A stretch of DNA of 64,000 nt from Hyphomicrobiales bacterium. Lineage in GTDB: Bacteria; Pseudomonadota; Alphaproteobacteria; Rhizobiales; Rhizobiaceae. Below, piece by piece: positions 8,125-16,893 of the stretch. The stretch spans positions 62,001 to 126,000 of the forward strand of contig UBUL01000015.1 in NCBI GenBank assembly GCA_900468625.1. The letters are read 5' to 3'. The translations under genes were made by a program, and so were the position numbers. Below the pieces are notes generated by a model that was given only the letters and a program-made list of their open reading frames with translations, made no database searches and was not told the origin of the DNA. Every line of letters begins with the position of its first letter. Positions within the stretch are counted from its first letter, which is position 1.

Positions 8125-8761
8125 TGAGCTTCCTCTCCAGGATCTGGCTGCTTTTCGACAGCGGCCAGCACAGGGCGAAATAGATGAGCGCGACAAAGCC
8201 GTAGACGGTGAATGGCTGGAAGGTCGCGTTGGTGATGACGGTGCCGGCCTTCGATAGCTCGACGAAGCCGATGATTGAGGTCAGGGCCGTGCCCTTGACG
8301 ACCTGCACGGAGAAACCGACCGTCGGCGGCACGGCGATGCGCAGCGCCTGGGGCAGGATGACGTAGCGCATCTGCTGCAGATAGCCCATGCCGAGACTTG
8401 CCGATGCTTCCCACTGGCCTTTGGCTACAGCCTCGACGCAGCCGCGCCAGATTTCGGTCAGAAAGGCTGATGACCAGAGGGTGAGCGCGACGCCGGCCGC
8501 GAGCCAGGCCGGCACGTCGATGCCGAAGAGCCCCAGGCCGAAGAAGGCCAGAAAGAGCTGCATCAGCAGTGGCGTGCCCTGGAACAATTCCACAAAATAT
8601 CTGACGGCGATGCGGCCGGCCTTGGCCTTTCCGATGCGCAGGAACAGCAGGATCGCACCGACGATGGCGCCGCCAGCGAAGGAGACGAGCGACAGCAATA
8701 TCGTCCAGCGCGCTGCCAGAAGCAGGCCGCGCAGAATATCCCAAGTGGTGAACTGGATCAT
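8102..8761 (-). CDS. Polar amino acid ABC transporter permease
   Basis: A 219-residue inner-membrane permease of the HisM/GlnP type. Hydrophobic spans lie near residues 15-40, 60-80, 85-105 and 185-205. The EAA-like loop reads ASASLGMGYLQQMRYVILPQALR, contacting the ATPase. The LFQGTPLLMQLFLAFFGL segment is diagnostic of the polar amino-acid family. It overlaps the preceding permease gene by 4 bp (ATGA) and the following ATPase gene by 23 bp. It presumably forms a heterodimer with the other permease of this operon. Confidence 0.94.
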   Translation of the reverse strand: MIQFTTWDILRGLLLAARWTILLSLVSFAGGAIVGAILLFLRIGKAKAGRIAVRYFVELFQGTPLLMQLFLAFFGLGLFGIDVPAWLAAGVALTLWSSAFLTEIWRGCVEAVAKGQWEASASLGMGYLQQMRYVILPQALRIAVPPTVGFSVQVVKGTALTSIIGFVELSKAGTVITNATFQPFTVYGFVALIYFALCWPLSKSSQILERKLNVAHRNH

Positions 8762-9429
8762 TGGCGGACCCTGCGTGGAAAGATCAGCTTGCCCACGGCC
8801 GCGAGCACTTGCCGAAGCAGGATCGCCAGCACGAGGTAGATCGCCGTGGAGACGAAATAGGCTTCGAAGGCGCGGAAAGAGCGCGATTGGATGAAGTTTG
8901 CCGCGAAGGTCAGGTCCTCGGCGGCGATCTGCGAGACGACCGAGGAGCCGAGCATCACGATGACGACTTGCGATGACAGTGCCGGCCAGATGCGCTGCAG
9001 GGACGGAACGAGGACGACATGCCGGAAGGTCTCGAACCGGGTCATGGCAAGGCTGGCGCCGGCTTCGAACTGGCCGCGCGGCGTCGCCTGGATGCCGGCG
9101 CGGATGATCTCGCAGCTATAGGCGCCGAGATTGATGATCATCGCGAGATTGGCAGCCGTCATCTCGTTCATCTGAACGCCGATACCGGGCAGGCCGAAGA
9201 AGATGAAGAAGAGCTGGATCAGAAACGGCGTGTTGCGGATCAGCTCGACATAGGCCGCGACGAAGGGTTTGAGCCAGCCCGGTCCGAGCGCGCGCGCCCA
9301 GGCGCAGGCAATTCCGAGGACGATGCCGAGTACAGCGCCGATTAGGGTGAGCTCCACCGTGACGAGAACGCCTTTGATCAGCGTGGGATAGTATTCGGCG
9401 AGCCAGCCGAAATCGAAGTGATAGCGCAT
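8758..9429 (-). CDS. Polar amino acid ABC transporter permease
   Basis: A 223-residue inner-membrane permease paired with the downstream one. It has the family markers YVELIRNTPFLIQLFFIFFG and the EAA-type loop AGASLAMTRFETFRHVVLVPSL. Hydrophobic spans lie near 15-45, 60-80, 90-110 and 190-210. Both permeases are about the length expected for HisM/HisQ-type proteins. A 20-nt-loop hairpin precedes the gene and probably lowers its expression relative to the binding protein. Substrate cannot be read from sequence beyond polar amino acid class. Confidence 0.94.
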   Translation of the reverse strand: MRYHFDFGWLAEYYPTLIKGVLVTVELTLIGAVLGIVLGIACAWARALGPGWLKPFVAAYVELIRNTPFLIQLFFIFFGLPGIGVQMNEMTAANLAMIINLGAYSCEIIRAGIQATPRGQFEAGASLAMTRFETFRHVVLVPSLQRIWPALSSQVVIVMLGSSVVSQIAAEDLTFAANFIQSRSFRAFEAYFVSTAIYLVLAILLRQVLAAVGKLIFPRRVRQ

Positions 9430-9446
9430 GGGAGAAAGCCTCGCTT

Positions 9447-9484
9447 GGACCGATCACGCCGCCGAATGACGGTACGATCGGTCC
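9447..9484 (-). promoter_or_regulatory. Intercistronic hairpin after the binding-protein gene
   Basis: GGACCGATC (9447-9455) is the exact inverted repeat of GATCGGTCC (9476-9484), with a 20-nt loop and no T-run. It sits between the substrate-binding protein and first permease. Hairpins here commonly protect the upstream mRNA and give the binding protein its excess over the membrane subunits. Confidence 0.6.
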
Positions 9485-9492
9485 CGCGTTGA

Positions 9493-10287
9493 TCAGAAGC
9501 CGGCCGGCAGGTCGGCGCTCAGCCACTTCTGCGACATCTTGTTCAGCGTTCCGTCCGCCTTGGCGGCAGCAATGATGTCGTCGACTTTCTTCTGCAGTGC
9601 CGCTTCGTTCTTGTTCAGGCCGATGAAGCAGGGGGAGTTGGTGATGAGGAATTTCATCTCGGGTTTCTTCGGCGGGTTCTTGGCGAGAATGGCCGCCGCG
9701 ACGACGTTGCCGGTCGCAACCAGCTGGACCTGCCCGGACAGGAAGGCCGAAATGGTGCCGTTATTGTCCTCGTAGCGCTTGATCGTCGCGTCCTGCGGCG
9801 CGACCTTGGTGAGCGCGAGATCCTCGATCGCGCCGCGGGTGACGCCGATCGTTTTCCCGGAAAGGTCTTCCGGCTTGGCCGCCGCCACATCGCCGGGGCC
9901 GAAGACGCCGTTGAAGAAGGGCGCATAGGCGTCGGAGAAATCGATGACCTTTTCGCGATCCGGATTCTTGCCGAGGCTTGAGATCACCAGATCGACCTTG
10001 TTCGTCTGCAGATAGGGAATGCGGTTGGCGCTGGTGACCGGAACAAGCTCCGTCTTCACGCCAAGCTTTTCGCCGATCAGATTGGCCATGTCGATATCAT
10101 AGCCCATCGGCGCCATGTCCGTGCCGACGCTGCCGAAGGGCGGGAAGTCCTGCGGAACGGCGACGCGGAGCGTGCCGCGGGAGGCTATGTCGCTCAGGGC
10201 ATCCGCCCGAGCTGCGTGTGGGGTGGAAACCGACCCCATCGCCAGCATCGCGATGCCGAGTGCCATGAGCATTTGTCTGCGCTTCAT
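9493..10287 (-). CDS. Polar amino acid ABC transporter substrate-binding protein
   Basis: A 264-residue periplasmic receptor. The signal peptide (MKRRQMLMALGIAMLAMGSV, cleaved after about residue 28) starts at ATG 10287, with GGAAGGA 8 bp upstream. The mature part has the family-3 binding-protein pattern: LRVAVPQDFPPFGSV, MGYDIDMANLIGEKL, VDLVISSLGKNPDREKVIDFS, and a late GLNKNEAALQKKVDDIIAA. It captures an amino acid for the two permeases and ATPase downstream. It is the first gene of the operon and is divergent from the FAD-linked oxidase. The C-terminal half reads normally, without truncation. Confidence 0.94.
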   Translation of the reverse strand: MKRRQMLMALGIAMLAMGSVSTPHAARADALSDIASRGTLRVAVPQDFPPFGSVGTDMAPMGYDIDMANLIGEKLGVKTELVPVTSANRIPYLQTNKVDLVISSLGKNPDREKVIDFSDAYAPFFNGVFGPGDVAAAKPEDLSGKTIGVTRGAIEDLALTKVAPQDATIKRYEDNNGTISAFLSGQVQLVATGNVVAAAILAKNPPKKPEMKFLITNSPCFIGLNKNEAALQKKVDDIIAAAKADGTLNKMSQKWLSADLPAGF

Positions 10288-10615
10288 CGAATATCCTTCC
10301 AATCGGGCTGTGTGAAAGCTGGAAGGCAAAACGCAAGACGCGTGCCAGTCGCCGCGGCAATGCCGGTGCTCCGCCGATTGCCGATCCAGACCTAGGGGAT
10401 GTTCGTTGCCGATGATCGCTTTATGACGCGCGCTGCTGAAAAAATGGGCAATTCGTCAGGCTGTGTCGCCCAGAACGATCCAGATCAAAGATTGAGAGGT
10501 GAGAGGGTGCGATAGCTGCGGTCGACTTTCATCACTGGACAGCGCCGCGCCGATGTCCCATAGAACCGACCAAAGGGTTAACGTCCTTCGATGGCCGCGA
10601 TGGGAGATTCGGATT
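10288..10615. other. Gene-free divergent promoter region
   Basis: This 328-bp interval separates the divergent amino-acid transporter operon and the FAD-linked oxidase gene. It must hold both promoters. Apart from the ribosome-binding site GGGAGA just before ATG 10616, I see no convincing operator, small gene or RNA. Confidence 0.4.
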
Positions 10616-12025
10616 ATGGTTCTGGCTGATGCAAAGGCGGGAACACGCAACGAGGCTGGGATATTAGCCGTTCTCGGTGTTCTGAAACAGGCTTTGGGCG
10701 AGCGTTTCCAGACCGGCGAAAGTTTTCGCGCCCAGCACGCCCATACCACCACTTATATCCCATCGCAGCTGCCGGACGGCGTGGTCTTTGCCGAAACGAG
10801 TGAGGATGTGAGGACTGTCGTCAAGGCATGTGCCGAACACAAGGTTCCGGTCATTCCCTTCGGCACGGGTTCCTCGCTTGAAGGGCAGGTCAATGCGCCG
10901 CAAGGCGGCATTTCCATCGATTTCAGCCGCATGAACCGCATTCTCGAAGTCAATGCGGAGGATCTCGATTGCACGGTCGAGCCTGGCGTCACCCGCGAGC
11001 AGCTCAATACCTATCTGCGCGACACTGGCCTGTTCTTTCCGATCGATCCCGGCGCCAATGCCTCGATCGGCGGCATGGCATCGACGCGTGCATCGGGCAC
11101 GAATGCCGTGCGTTATGGCACGATGAAGGACAATGTGCTGTCCGTGACCGTGGTGACCGCCAACGGCGAGGAAATCCGTACCGCCCGCCGTGCCAAGAAA
11201 TCGTCGGCCGGTTACGATTTGACGCGGCTTTTCGTCGGCGCCGAGGGCACGCTCGGCGTGCTGACCTCGATCACGCTGCGCCTGCAGGGCATTCCGCAGA
11301 AGATCGCCGGCGGCGCCTGTGCCTTTGCGGATATCAAGGCGGCTTGCGATGCCGTCATCATGACGATCCAGATGGGTGTGCCCGTTGCGCGTATCGAATT
11401 GCTGGATGCCGTGCAGATGCGGGCCTGCAATCGCTATTCAGGCCTGACATATGACGAGAAGCCTACGCTTTTCCTCGAGTTCCACGGCACCGATGAGACC
11501 GTCGCACTGCAATCGGCGCAATTTGCCGAGATTGCGGCCGAATGCGGTGGCGGCGAATTCCTTTGGACAAGCAATGCGGAGGAGCGCAACAAGCTCTGGA
11601 AGGCCCGCCACGACGCCTATTGGGCTTGCCGCGCACTGGCGCCGGAACTGGCTGCCCTGTCGACGGATGTCTGCGTACCGATCTCGCGGCTTGCCGAATG
11701 CGTTGCGGAAACCCAGGCCGATATCGAGGCACATGGTCTGCTGGCGCCGATCGTCGGCCATGCGGGCGACGGCAATTTCCATGTACTTGTCCTGTTCGAC
11801 GAGACCCCGGAAGGGATCGCCATGGTCGAGGATTTTGTCACCCGCCTCAACGCCCGAGCGCTTGCCATGGACGGCACATGCACCGGCGAGCACGGCATAG
11901 GGCAGGGAAAGATGGCGTTTCTGGAGCAGGAACTCGGCGGCGCCGTCGATCTGATGCGTCAGATCAAGGATTCGCTCGATCCGGATGCCATTTTCAATCC
12001 CGGAAAAATATTCCGCAGACACTGA
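10616..12025 (+). CDS. FAD-linked oxidase, D-lactate/D-2-hydroxyacid dehydrogenase type
   Basis: A 469-residue flavoenzyme of the GlcD/Dld family, oxidising D-2-hydroxyacids such as D-lactate and passing electrons to the respiratory chain. The FAD-binding PCMH fold shows VIPFGTGSSLEGQ, DCTVEPGVTREQLN, DPGANASIGGMASTRASGTN and LTRLFVGAEGTLGV. The C-terminal cap holds VGHAGDGNFHVLVLFD and the terminal GTCTGEHGIGQGKM with metal-binding His residues. The ATG at 10616 has GGGAGA upstream and gives the family length; an upstream in-frame extension looks non-coding. It is monocistronic. Substrate is assigned only at family level. Confidence 0.92.
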   Translation: MVLADAKAGTRNEAGILAVLGVLKQALGERFQTGESFRAQHAHTTTYIPSQLPDGVVFAETSEDVRTVVKACAEHKVPVIPFGTGSSLEGQVNAPQGGISIDFSRMNRILEVNAEDLDCTVEPGVTREQLNTYLRDTGLFFPIDPGANASIGGMASTRASGTNAVRYGTMKDNVLSVTVVTANGEEIRTARRAKKSSAGYDLTRLFVGAEGTLGVLTSITLRLQGIPQKIAGGACAFADIKAACDAVIMTIQMGVPVARIELLDAVQMRACNRYSGLTYDEKPTLFLEFHGTDETVALQSAQFAEIAAECGGGEFLWTSNAEERNKLWKARHDAYWACRALAPELAALSTDVCVPISRLAECVAETQADIEAHGLLAPIVGHAGDGNFHVLVLFDETPEGIAMVEDFVTRLNARALAMDGTCTGEHGIGQGKMAFLEQELGGAVDLMRQIKDSLDPDAIFNPGKIFRRH

Positions 12026-12120
12026 AAGATGGAATATTTTCATGATCTTGGCTTGCTACATGCGCGAATAGCGCTAGGCTGCAGCCGTTCTTTTCCGGTT
12101 TTTGTCATGAAAAGCTGCAT

Positions 12121-12220
12121 GTATGCGCTAGATGGGTGGCATACCTCTTAAAAAGAGCTGCTGTGGCAGGCAGGGATCAGGTAGAACTGTGCATATTCTA
12201 AGGTATGCCGTGTATGCGCT
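12121..12220. repeat. Short inverted and direct repeats upstream of the AsmA-like gene
   Basis: GGCATACCT (12138-12146) is the exact reverse complement of AGGTATGCC (12201-12209). GTATGCGCT occurs directly repeated at 12121-12129 and 12212-12220. The cluster lies in the 247-bp gap before the AsmA-like gene and could be a looped regulatory site or an RNA structure in its leader. Function unknown. Confidence 0.45.
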
Positions 12221-12272
12221 CTGACAGGCGACACATGCGTATATCGGGAATGAAGATTGGAGACGATACGCG

Positions 12273-15200
12273 TTGTTAGGTAGGGTCCTGGTTTTTCTGG
12301 GTGGATTGCTCGTGGTGGTGCTGTTCGTGGCGCTGCTCGCTCCGCTCTTCATAGACTGGACCGATTTTCGCAAGAATTTCGAAGATCAGGCGAGCCGCAT
12401 CATCGGCAAGAAGGTGACCGTTCACGGTACCGTCGATGCTCGTCTTCTACCGTTTCCGTCTGTGACGCTGCACGATGTCCGCGTCGGTCAGGAGCCTGAT
12501 GGCAAGCCGCTGGTGCAGATCGCCGAATTCTCCATGGACGCCGAACTTGCGCCTTTCCTTTCCGGTGAAGCGTTGATCTTCGATATGCGCGTCTCGAAAC
12601 CCAAGGTGCGGCTGCGGCTGCTGAAGGACGGCACGCTGGACTGGATGCGCGGCAGCCAGCCGGAAATTCCCGCTAAGTCCGTGGTGCTCGAAAGCATTCA
12701 TGTCGAAGACGGCGATATCCTCTTTATCGACGAGCAAACAGGCCGCACGCGACATGTCGCCGATCTGAATGCTCAAATGTCGGCGAGGTCGCTTGCCGGA
12801 CCGTGGCGCATCGAGGGCGATGCGGCACTCGACAATGAGCATGGCAATTTCAGCATTTCCAGCAGCCAGCCCGACGACAATGGCGTCCTGCGTGTCCGCA
12901 CGCGGCTGATACCGGATCGCCATCCCCTTAACGTCGATCTCGATGGCGAACTGAAACTCGTCAACAGCAAGCCCGACTACATGGGTTCCTTCACGGCTGG
13001 AGTTAACGACAAACAGGTTCATGACGTTGCCGATCAGAAGGCGCAGCCGCGTATCAAGGGGCGCTTCGAGCTGACGAATGATCGCATTCGCATTCCGGAG
13101 TACCGTCTGGAAGTCGGCGCCGATGACGATCCCTATGTCGTCACCGGCGAGGCGACGCTGGATACGGGTTCCAAGCCGGAATTTCTGTTAACGGCCGACG
13201 GACAGCAGATCGACGTCAACCGCCTCGGCAATACCAAGGGTTCCAACGGCAAGACCAACCGCAACCCGGCGATCTCGGCCCGTCAGCGCCTGAACAGCCT
13301 GATTGCGATCGCCGCCGAAGTCCCGGTGCCGCAGGTTCCCGGCAAGGCGACCTTCCGGCTGCCGGCGATCGTGGCGGGCGACACGACCATACGCGACGTG
13401 CAGCTCGATCTCGAACCGGCGGGAACGGGATGGAAGATCGACCATGCGGTCGGTACTATGCCCGGGCGTACGCAGGTCGAGGCGCGCGGCAATCTGATGC
13501 TGCAGGGCGAGCCGAATTTCATCGGCAATCTGGTCGTTGCTTCCAATCAGCCTTCCGGCTTGGCATCCTGGCTCGTGGGCTCCGTCGATCCGGCGATCCG
13601 GCAGCTGCGTCAAGCGGGCTTTTCTGCCGATGTCAGCATGCGGCACGAAGAGCAGCGCTTCGAGAATCTCGAGATCGCTGTCGGTTCCGCCACGCTCAAG
13701 GGCCGGATCGATCGTCAGAGCGGGACGGACAAGACCCCGCCGAAGCTTGCCGTCGATCTGACCGGCGACACGCTCGATCTCGATGCGCTGAGGGCGCTGA
13801 CCGGATTGTTTACAGGCCAGGACACCGGCGAATCGCTCTTCGATCATCGCATTACGGCGCATCTGCAGGCCGGAAAATTCACGGCTTTCGGCGTGCCGGC
13901 CGATAATGTCGATACCTCCTTCTCCGTGGCTGACGGCGCTCTGACGATCGACAAGCTTTCGGTGCACAATGTAGCAGGCGCCGAGATCACCGCAACTGGC
14001 CGCGCCAATGGCTCGCCTTCCGACTACAAGGGATCGGGAGAGATTACCTTCAAAGCCGCAGATCCCGGGCCGTTCTTCGAAATGCTGCGTCAGCATCTGC
14101 CGCATCATCCCGTCATGGACCGGCTGGTGCGCAATGCCGCCTGGTATGGAAATACCGCGCTTCGCGGCGCCGTGACGCTCGGCGGGGATCAGGACAGTGC
14201 GCTGACGGTTACGCTTGCGGGCGTCTCCAACGGCAGTCGCGTCAATTTCGACTATCGCATGTCCGATCTTTCGGCTTTCGCCGGCAAGGGCACCACGACC
14301 CTTGAGGGGACGCTCGAAAATTCGGTGACGTCGATCCTGTTCGGTCAGGCGGGTCTCGATCCTCTGCCTGTCGAAGCCGACGCCAATGGCCGTTTGACGC
14401 TGAAAGTATCTGCCAACGGCAGCGATCCTGCCGACGCGGCACTGACATTTGCGACCGACAAGACCTCATTCACTGCGAATGGCAAAGTCGATGTCCGCCC
14501 CGCTACCTTCCTCAACGGCAACATCGCACTGTCGCTCGAAAGCGCCGATCTCGACCCCTATTTCGTGATGAACGGCATCGGCCTCCCGCAAATGGGCTCC
14601 GGCTTGCCGGTGAAATTCCAGGCCAATGCCGCGCTGAATCCGGACAAGATCGTGTTTTCGGGCATGAAGGGACAATTTGCCGACAATAATATGTCGGGTA
14701 CGCTGACCCTCGACCGGAAGGCGCCGAATCTCAAAGCATCGGGCGAACTGGCGCTGGACAAGGCGGATATGGGCTGGCTGGCGGAAGCCATCTACGGGCC
14801 GATGACGGACCCGAAAACGGGCGCTCTCAACAAGGACAAGCTGGGTTTGCCTGCCTTCAGCGGGATGGATATCGGACTCAAGCTTTCGGCAAAACAAGTA
14901 TGGCCCGGCATATTCGGTCCTATGTCGAACTTCACCGCCAATGCAGCCTACAAGGGCGAGGAGTTGCGGTTGAACGATCTGACGGGCGGCTGGAACGGGG
15001 GTACGTTGACGGGCAGCGTGATGCTTGCGAATTCCGACGGCACCGGCTTGCTGCAGGCGAAGCTCGATCTTACCAATGGCGATCTTGCGGCCGTTGCCTG
15101 GCAGCGCGATGGAGCGCCGCTTGCCAGCGGGCGCTTCGGCCTTGCCATGAATACCGAGACGAGCGGCAAGAGCATTGCCGAACTTGCGGCAAACGCAAGC

Positions 15201-16013
15201 GGTTCGGGTGAAATCAAGCTTGGCGAGACGCATGTACGCGGCCTCAATCTCTCGATCCTGTCGCCGCTGCTGTCGGCGACCGACCAGATCCAGGGCGGTA
15301 TCACCGCCGGCAAGGTATTGCCGATCATACAGACGCTGCTCAACAATGGAGAAGCGGTCCTTCCGGCGACAAGCATACCCTTCAACATTTCTACAGGCGT
15401 GATCCGCGCGACGAACATCGCAGCCGGCAACGATGTGGCAAAGCTTTCGGGCAATGCCGAAATCAGTCTGCCGGATGAGCGCATGCGCGGATCGCTCGGC
15501 ATTGATTTCAAGGCCGGAACGGAGGCGCAAAGCGGCGCCGAGCCGGCCTTGCGTCTTGATTTCGCTGGACCGCTTGCGACGCCGGGCCGGACGATGGATG
15601 TGACCGACGTGACCAGCTTCCTTTCGGTTCGCGCATTCGAGCGCGAGCGCCGTCGCGTCGAGCGTCTGCAGGCCAATGTACTTGAAAAGCAGCGGCTCCG
15701 GCGGGAAGTGGCGCTCTATAAATATACGGCGGCCGTGCGCGAGGCCCAGCGCCAGCGGGATGCGGTCATCGAGAAGCAGCGGCGCGAGGAAGAGGAACGG
15801 CTGCGCGATCTGGCTCGGCAGGCAGCCGCCCAGAAGCAGGCGGAAGACGAGGCAAAAGCCAGACAGGCGGCGGAAGAAGAAGCAAATAAGGCCAAGGCGG
15901 CTGCCGAAGCGCGGGCCAAGGCGGAGCTCCAACGGACGCAGATACCCAACAGCCCAGCTCCGCAGACAACGGCGCCGTTGAACTTCAATGAATTGCCGGG
16001 AGTGGCCCAGTAA
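12273..16013 (+). CDS. AsmA-family envelope protein with long coiled-coil tail
   Basis: A 1246-residue protein of the AsmA family, bridge-like proteins implicated in moving lipid between inner and outer membranes. One N-terminal membrane anchor (residues 5-28, LVFLGGLLVVVLFVALLAPL) is followed by the AsmA hallmark IDWTDFRKNFEDQASRIIGK. A very long periplasmic beta-rich region follows. The conserved C-terminal AsmA segment (about 985-1090) has SGSGEIKLGETHVRGLNLS. The last 130 residues are a charged Arg/Glu/Gln/Ala coiled coil, unusual for the family. Start is TTG 12273 with GGAG 11 bp upstream; an upstream ATG frame stops at once. It is a single-gene unit. Confidence 0.9.
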   Translation: MLGRVLVFLGGLLVVVLFVALLAPLFIDWTDFRKNFEDQASRIIGKKVTVHGTVDARLLPFPSVTLHDVRVGQEPDGKPLVQIAEFSMDAELAPFLSGEALIFDMRVSKPKVRLRLLKDGTLDWMRGSQPEIPAKSVVLESIHVEDGDILFIDEQTGRTRHVADLNAQMSARSLAGPWRIEGDAALDNEHGNFSISSSQPDDNGVLRVRTRLIPDRHPLNVDLDGELKLVNSKPDYMGSFTAGVNDKQVHDVADQKAQPRIKGRFELTNDRIRIPEYRLEVGADDDPYVVTGEATLDTGSKPEFLLTADGQQIDVNRLGNTKGSNGKTNRNPAISARQRLNSLIAIAAEVPVPQVPGKATFRLPAIVAGDTTIRDVQLDLEPAGTGWKIDHAVGTMPGRTQVEARGNLMLQGEPNFIGNLVVASNQPSGLASWLVGSVDPAIRQLRQAGFSADVSMRHEEQRFENLEIAVGSATLKGRIDRQSGTDKTPPKLAVDLTGDTLDLDALRALTGLFTGQDTGESLFDHRITAHLQAGKFTAFGVPADNVDTSFSVADGALTIDKLSVHNVAGAEITATGRANGSPSDYKGSGEITFKAADPGPFFEMLRQHLPHHPVMDRLVRNAAWYGNTALRGAVTLGGDQDSALTVTLAGVSNGSRVNFDYRMSDLSAFAGKGTTTLEGTLENSVTSILFGQAGLDPLPVEADANGRLTLKVSANGSDPADAALTFATDKTSFTANGKVDVRPATFLNGNIALSLESADLDPYFVMNGIGLPQMGSGLPVKFQANAALNPDKIVFSGMKGQFADNNMSGTLTLDRKAPNLKASGELALDKADMGWLAEAIYGPMTDPKTGALNKDKLGLPAFSGMDIGLKLSAKQVWPGIFGPMSNFTANAAYKGEELRLNDLTGGWNGGTLTGSVMLANSDGTGLLQAKLDLTNGDLAAVAWQRDGAPLASGRFGLAMNTETSGKSIAELAANASGSGEIKLGETHVRGLNLSILSPLLSATDQIQGGITAGKVLPIIQTLLNNGEAVLPATSIPFNISTGVIRATNIAAGNDVAKLSGNAEISLPDERMRGSLGIDFKAGTEAQSGAEPALRLDFAGPLATPGRTMDVTDVTSFLSVRAFERERRRVERLQANVLEKQRLRREVALYKYTAAVREAQRQRDAVIEKQRREEEERLRDLARQAAAQKQAEDEAKARQAAEEEANKAKAAAEARAKAELQRTQIPNSPAPQTTAPLNFNELPGVAQ

Positions 16014-16176
16014 CGCTCGCCTTCAGGCGATGCTGTCGATGGACGCTGGAAACGACCGTGAAATCACGACGGAATTTTCCCTGGCTATCTGGAACGATTC
16101 GGTGAAGCGCGGAGCTGCTGTCGCGTCCTTCCGCTTTCATTCGAATGGCGAAAAGCGCTCTATTCTTGCGCTTTAT

Positions 16177-16220
16177 GCAATTCTGGATGGAATGCCGCCA
16201 TGCGCTTTTCCTGGAATTGC
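16177..16220. repeat. 44-bp palindromic intergenic repeat, copy 1
   Basis: The element is bounded by GCAATTC (16177-16183) and its inverse GAATTGC (16214-16220). It is 35/44 identical by eye to the element at 45662-45705. It lies in the 313-bp gap between the AsmA-like gene and a ribbon-helix-helix gene. It resembles the small palindromic intergenic repeats of Rhizobiaceae. Confidence 0.75.
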
Positions 16221-16278
16221 CCCTGAAGCGCATCGCGATCTTTCAGATTCGTTTACGGCGCTTTCGGTCTCTGATTTT

Positions 16279-16321
16279 GCGCATGTCCTCATCGCAAAAC
16301 CGCTGCGCACTTTCGCGCGAC
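16279..16321. repeat. Related interspersed repeat core
   Basis: A further palindromic segment shares the core AAACCGCTGCGCACTTT (16297-16313) with copy 2 of the 44-bp repeat, where it reads AAACCGCTACGCACTTT. Imperfect arms GTC..CGCAAAA and TTTCGCGCGAC flank it. I recall very similar strings as common intergenic repeats in Rhizobium genomes, so this is probably a member of the same mosaic family. Confidence 0.45.
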
Positions 16322-16326
16322 ACCCT

Positions 16327-16539
16327 TTAGTTGCGATCCTTCAGCCATTTGAGGACATAGAGGCGGAGGGCCGAGGAGAGGTTGCTGCCGGCCTCGCGGC
16401 CGTCATCGATCTCGGAGATCAGCGCTGCGAGTGATGTGCCGCGTGTATTGGCGATAGCCTTCAGTTCTGTCCAGAAGGCGTCTTCAAGGGAAAAGCTTGT
16501 GCGATGGCCATGCAGCGTCGCGGAATGTTTACGGATCAT
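16327..16539 (-). CDS. Ribbon-helix-helix domain protein
   Basis: A 70-residue protein beginning MIRKHSATLHGHRTSFSLED, with EDAFWTELKAIANTRGTSLAALISEID and a C-terminal LRLYVLKWLKDR. The beta-strand (TSFSLE) followed by two helices fits the ribbon-helix-helix DNA-binding fold found in small alphaproteobacterial proteins. ATG 16539 is chosen; TTG five codons upstream is possible but lacks a better ribosome-binding site. It heads in the same direction as the DUF4169 and sspB genes upstream, but about 100 bp separates it from DUF4169. Its DNA target is unknown. The 5' neighbourhood is repeat-rich. Confidence 0.8.
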   Translation of the reverse strand: MIRKHSATLHGHRTSFSLEDAFWTELKAIANTRGTSLAALISEIDDGREAGSNLSSALRLYVLKWLKDRN

Positions 16540-16643
16540 CGGCGGATCGATCAAAAATCGGAAATGGCAGGATATCTGTGAAAGTGATTCAAAATGCGGA
16601 AGTAAGCAACTGATTTCTGAGGTTTTTTATCTCGGAATCGAAA

Positions 16644-16838
16644 TTAGTCTTCGGTCTTCTTAGGCTCGATCCGGCCTGCTTCATGCGTTTTTTCGGCCTT
16701 GTCGTTCAGCGCTTTCGTCAGGTTCTTCTCGGCCTTGGTCCGCCCGAAGGTGATGCGGTTTTGCTCTGCCTGCTTTTCCTTGTCCGAGCGGGCCTGCTTC
16801 TTGCGAAACTGGCGCAGATTGACGATTTCGGCGCTCAT
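16644..16838 (-). CDS. DUF4169 family small protein
   Basis: A 64-residue, highly charged protein (MSAEIVNLRQFRKKQARSDK, then NRITFGRTKAEKNLTKAL). This is the pattern of DUF4169, a small alphaproteobacterial family with no assigned function. The ribosome-binding site GGGAGGAGATC directly before ATG 16838 is strong. It lies 55 bp downstream of sspB on the same strand, so it probably shares that transcript. The protein is probably helical and soluble and has no membrane segment. A longer frame reading in from inside sspB is only an extension of this small gene. Confidence 0.85.
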   Translation of the reverse strand: MSAEIVNLRQFRKKQARSDKEKQAEQNRITFGRTKAEKNLTKALNDKAEKTHEAGRIEPKKTED

Positions 16839-16893
16839 CGATCTCCTCCCGTTGCGGATATGAAAAGGGGAAGCGGATGCTTCCCCGTCATGC

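Noticed and set aside
14466..15932. 488-codon reverse frame inside the AsmA-like gene
   Set aside because: Arg/His-rich antisense shadow of a clearly coding region; no start signal or family pattern.
15988..16434. 148-codon forward frame after the AsmA-like gene
   Set aside because: It runs through palindromic repeats and into the antisense of the ribbon-helix-helix gene; the peptide is translated repeat sequence.
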